NCBI GenBank assembly: GCA_028820995.1
Contig: JAPPHR010000017.1
Span: forward strand, 27,732-63,982
Length of the DNA stretch: 36,251 bases
Source: Rhodospirillales bacterium
Lineage (GTDB): Bacteria > Pseudomonadota > Alphaproteobacteria > UBA828
Direction of reading: 5' to 3'
Below, one piece after another: positions 35,606 to 36,251 of the stretch (positions within the stretch are counted from its first letter, which is position 1; each line of letters begins with the position of its first letter). The notes beneath the pieces were generated by a model. It was not told where the DNA came from. It saw only the letters and a list, made by a program, of their open reading frames with translations, and searched no databases. The position numbers and the translations under genes were made by a program.

Positions 35606-36251
35606 CGTCGGGCGTTGCCGCGTCGTAGGCCTCGAGAATACGGGTCACCAGAGAGTGGCGCATGACGTCGGCGGTTCCGAAACGGATGAAGCTCACGCCG
35701 CTCAGCCCCTCCAGCGTCGAGACCGCGTGGCGGAGGCCGGAGCGCGCACCGGCCGGGAGGTCGACTTGCGTCAGGTCGCCGGTAACGACCATGCGCGAGC
35801 CCTCGCCGAGGCGGGTGAGGAACATCTTCATTTGCAGCGGCGTCGTGTTTTGCGCCTCGTCGAGGATGACGAAGGCTTGGGAGAGCGTCCGCCCGCGCAT
35901 GAAGGCGAGCGGCGCGATCTCGATCTCCGCCGAGTCGATGCGCCGCGCCACCAGGTCCGCCGGCAGCATGTCGTGCAGGGCGTCGTAGAGCGGGCGGAGG
36001 TAGGGGTCGATCTTGTCCTTGAGGTCGCCGGGCAGAAAGCCGAGATGCTCGCCCGCCTCCACCGCCGGCCGCGACAGCACGATGCGCTCGACCCGGCCGG
36101 CGAGGTAGAGCGAGACCGCCATCGCCACGGCGAGGTAGGTCTTGCCGGTGCCGGCGGGGCCGAGGCCGAACACCAGCTCGTTCTCCATCATGGCGCGCAC
36201 GTAATCGGCCTGGCGCGGCGAGCGCGGGCTGACCGGGCGCTTGCGGGTGCG
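35550..36251 (-). CDS. phoH: PhoH family protein, partial (runs off the window end)
   Basis: Walker A '[17 protein letters not shown]'; '[33 protein letters not shown]'; reading frame open to the window edge. Confidence 0.92.
   Translation of the reverse strand, partial: RTRKRPVSPRSPRQADYVRAMMENELVFGLGPAGTGKTYLAVAMAVSLYLAGRVERIVLSRPAVEAGEHLGFLPGDLKDKIDPYLRPLYDALHDMLPADLVARRIDSAEIEIAPLAFMRGRTLSQAFVILDEAQNTTPLQMKMFLTRLGEGSRMVVTGDLTQVDLPAGARSGLRHAVSTLEGLSGVSFIRFGTADVMRHSLVTRILEAYDAATPDDDRDRDQPPRFGVVDRSS

Overview
GC-rich chromosomal window, probably from an alphaproteobacterium, with 34 supportable protein-coding genes. I found no rRNA, tRNA, CRISPR array or mobile element. Bases 1-120 are C/G homopolymer-rich and look like a low-quality contig end. 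Left to right: (i) a + strand sugar/polyol catabolic operon (CUT1-type ABC permeases and ATPase, GMC oxidoreductase, SDR, second GMC oxidoreductase, DUF993 protein); (ii) a - strand CoA-type catabolic cluster (crotonase, DUF35 Zn-ribbon protein, Cys-less SCP2-type thiolase/aldolase, acyl-CoA ligase, an SDR carrying the full halohydrin dehalogenase signature, HyuB, HyuA); (iii) a divergent + pair, a variant Sua5/YrdC protein and an enolase-superfamily enzyme; (iv) a - strand PotABCD-like ABC transporter with a Tat-type solute-binding protein; (v) an intergenic region with a 10-bp-phased TGGG repeat array resembling MraZ boxes, but with no mraZ nearby, then a DM13-domain protein; (vi) xseB-ispA-tlyA without dxs, where tlyA seems to start at CTG overlapping the ispA stop; (vii) GST, tandem duplicated amidases, Gfo/Idh and RidA; (viii) a cdsA-like gene antisense and downstream of phoH-ybeY-corC-lnt, with an intrinsic terminator positioned beyond it. 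The strongest novelty candidate is the putative halohydrin dehalogenase at 12250-12978 and its CoA/HyuAB gene neighbourhood. All family calls come from reading motifs in the translations; no database searches were run.
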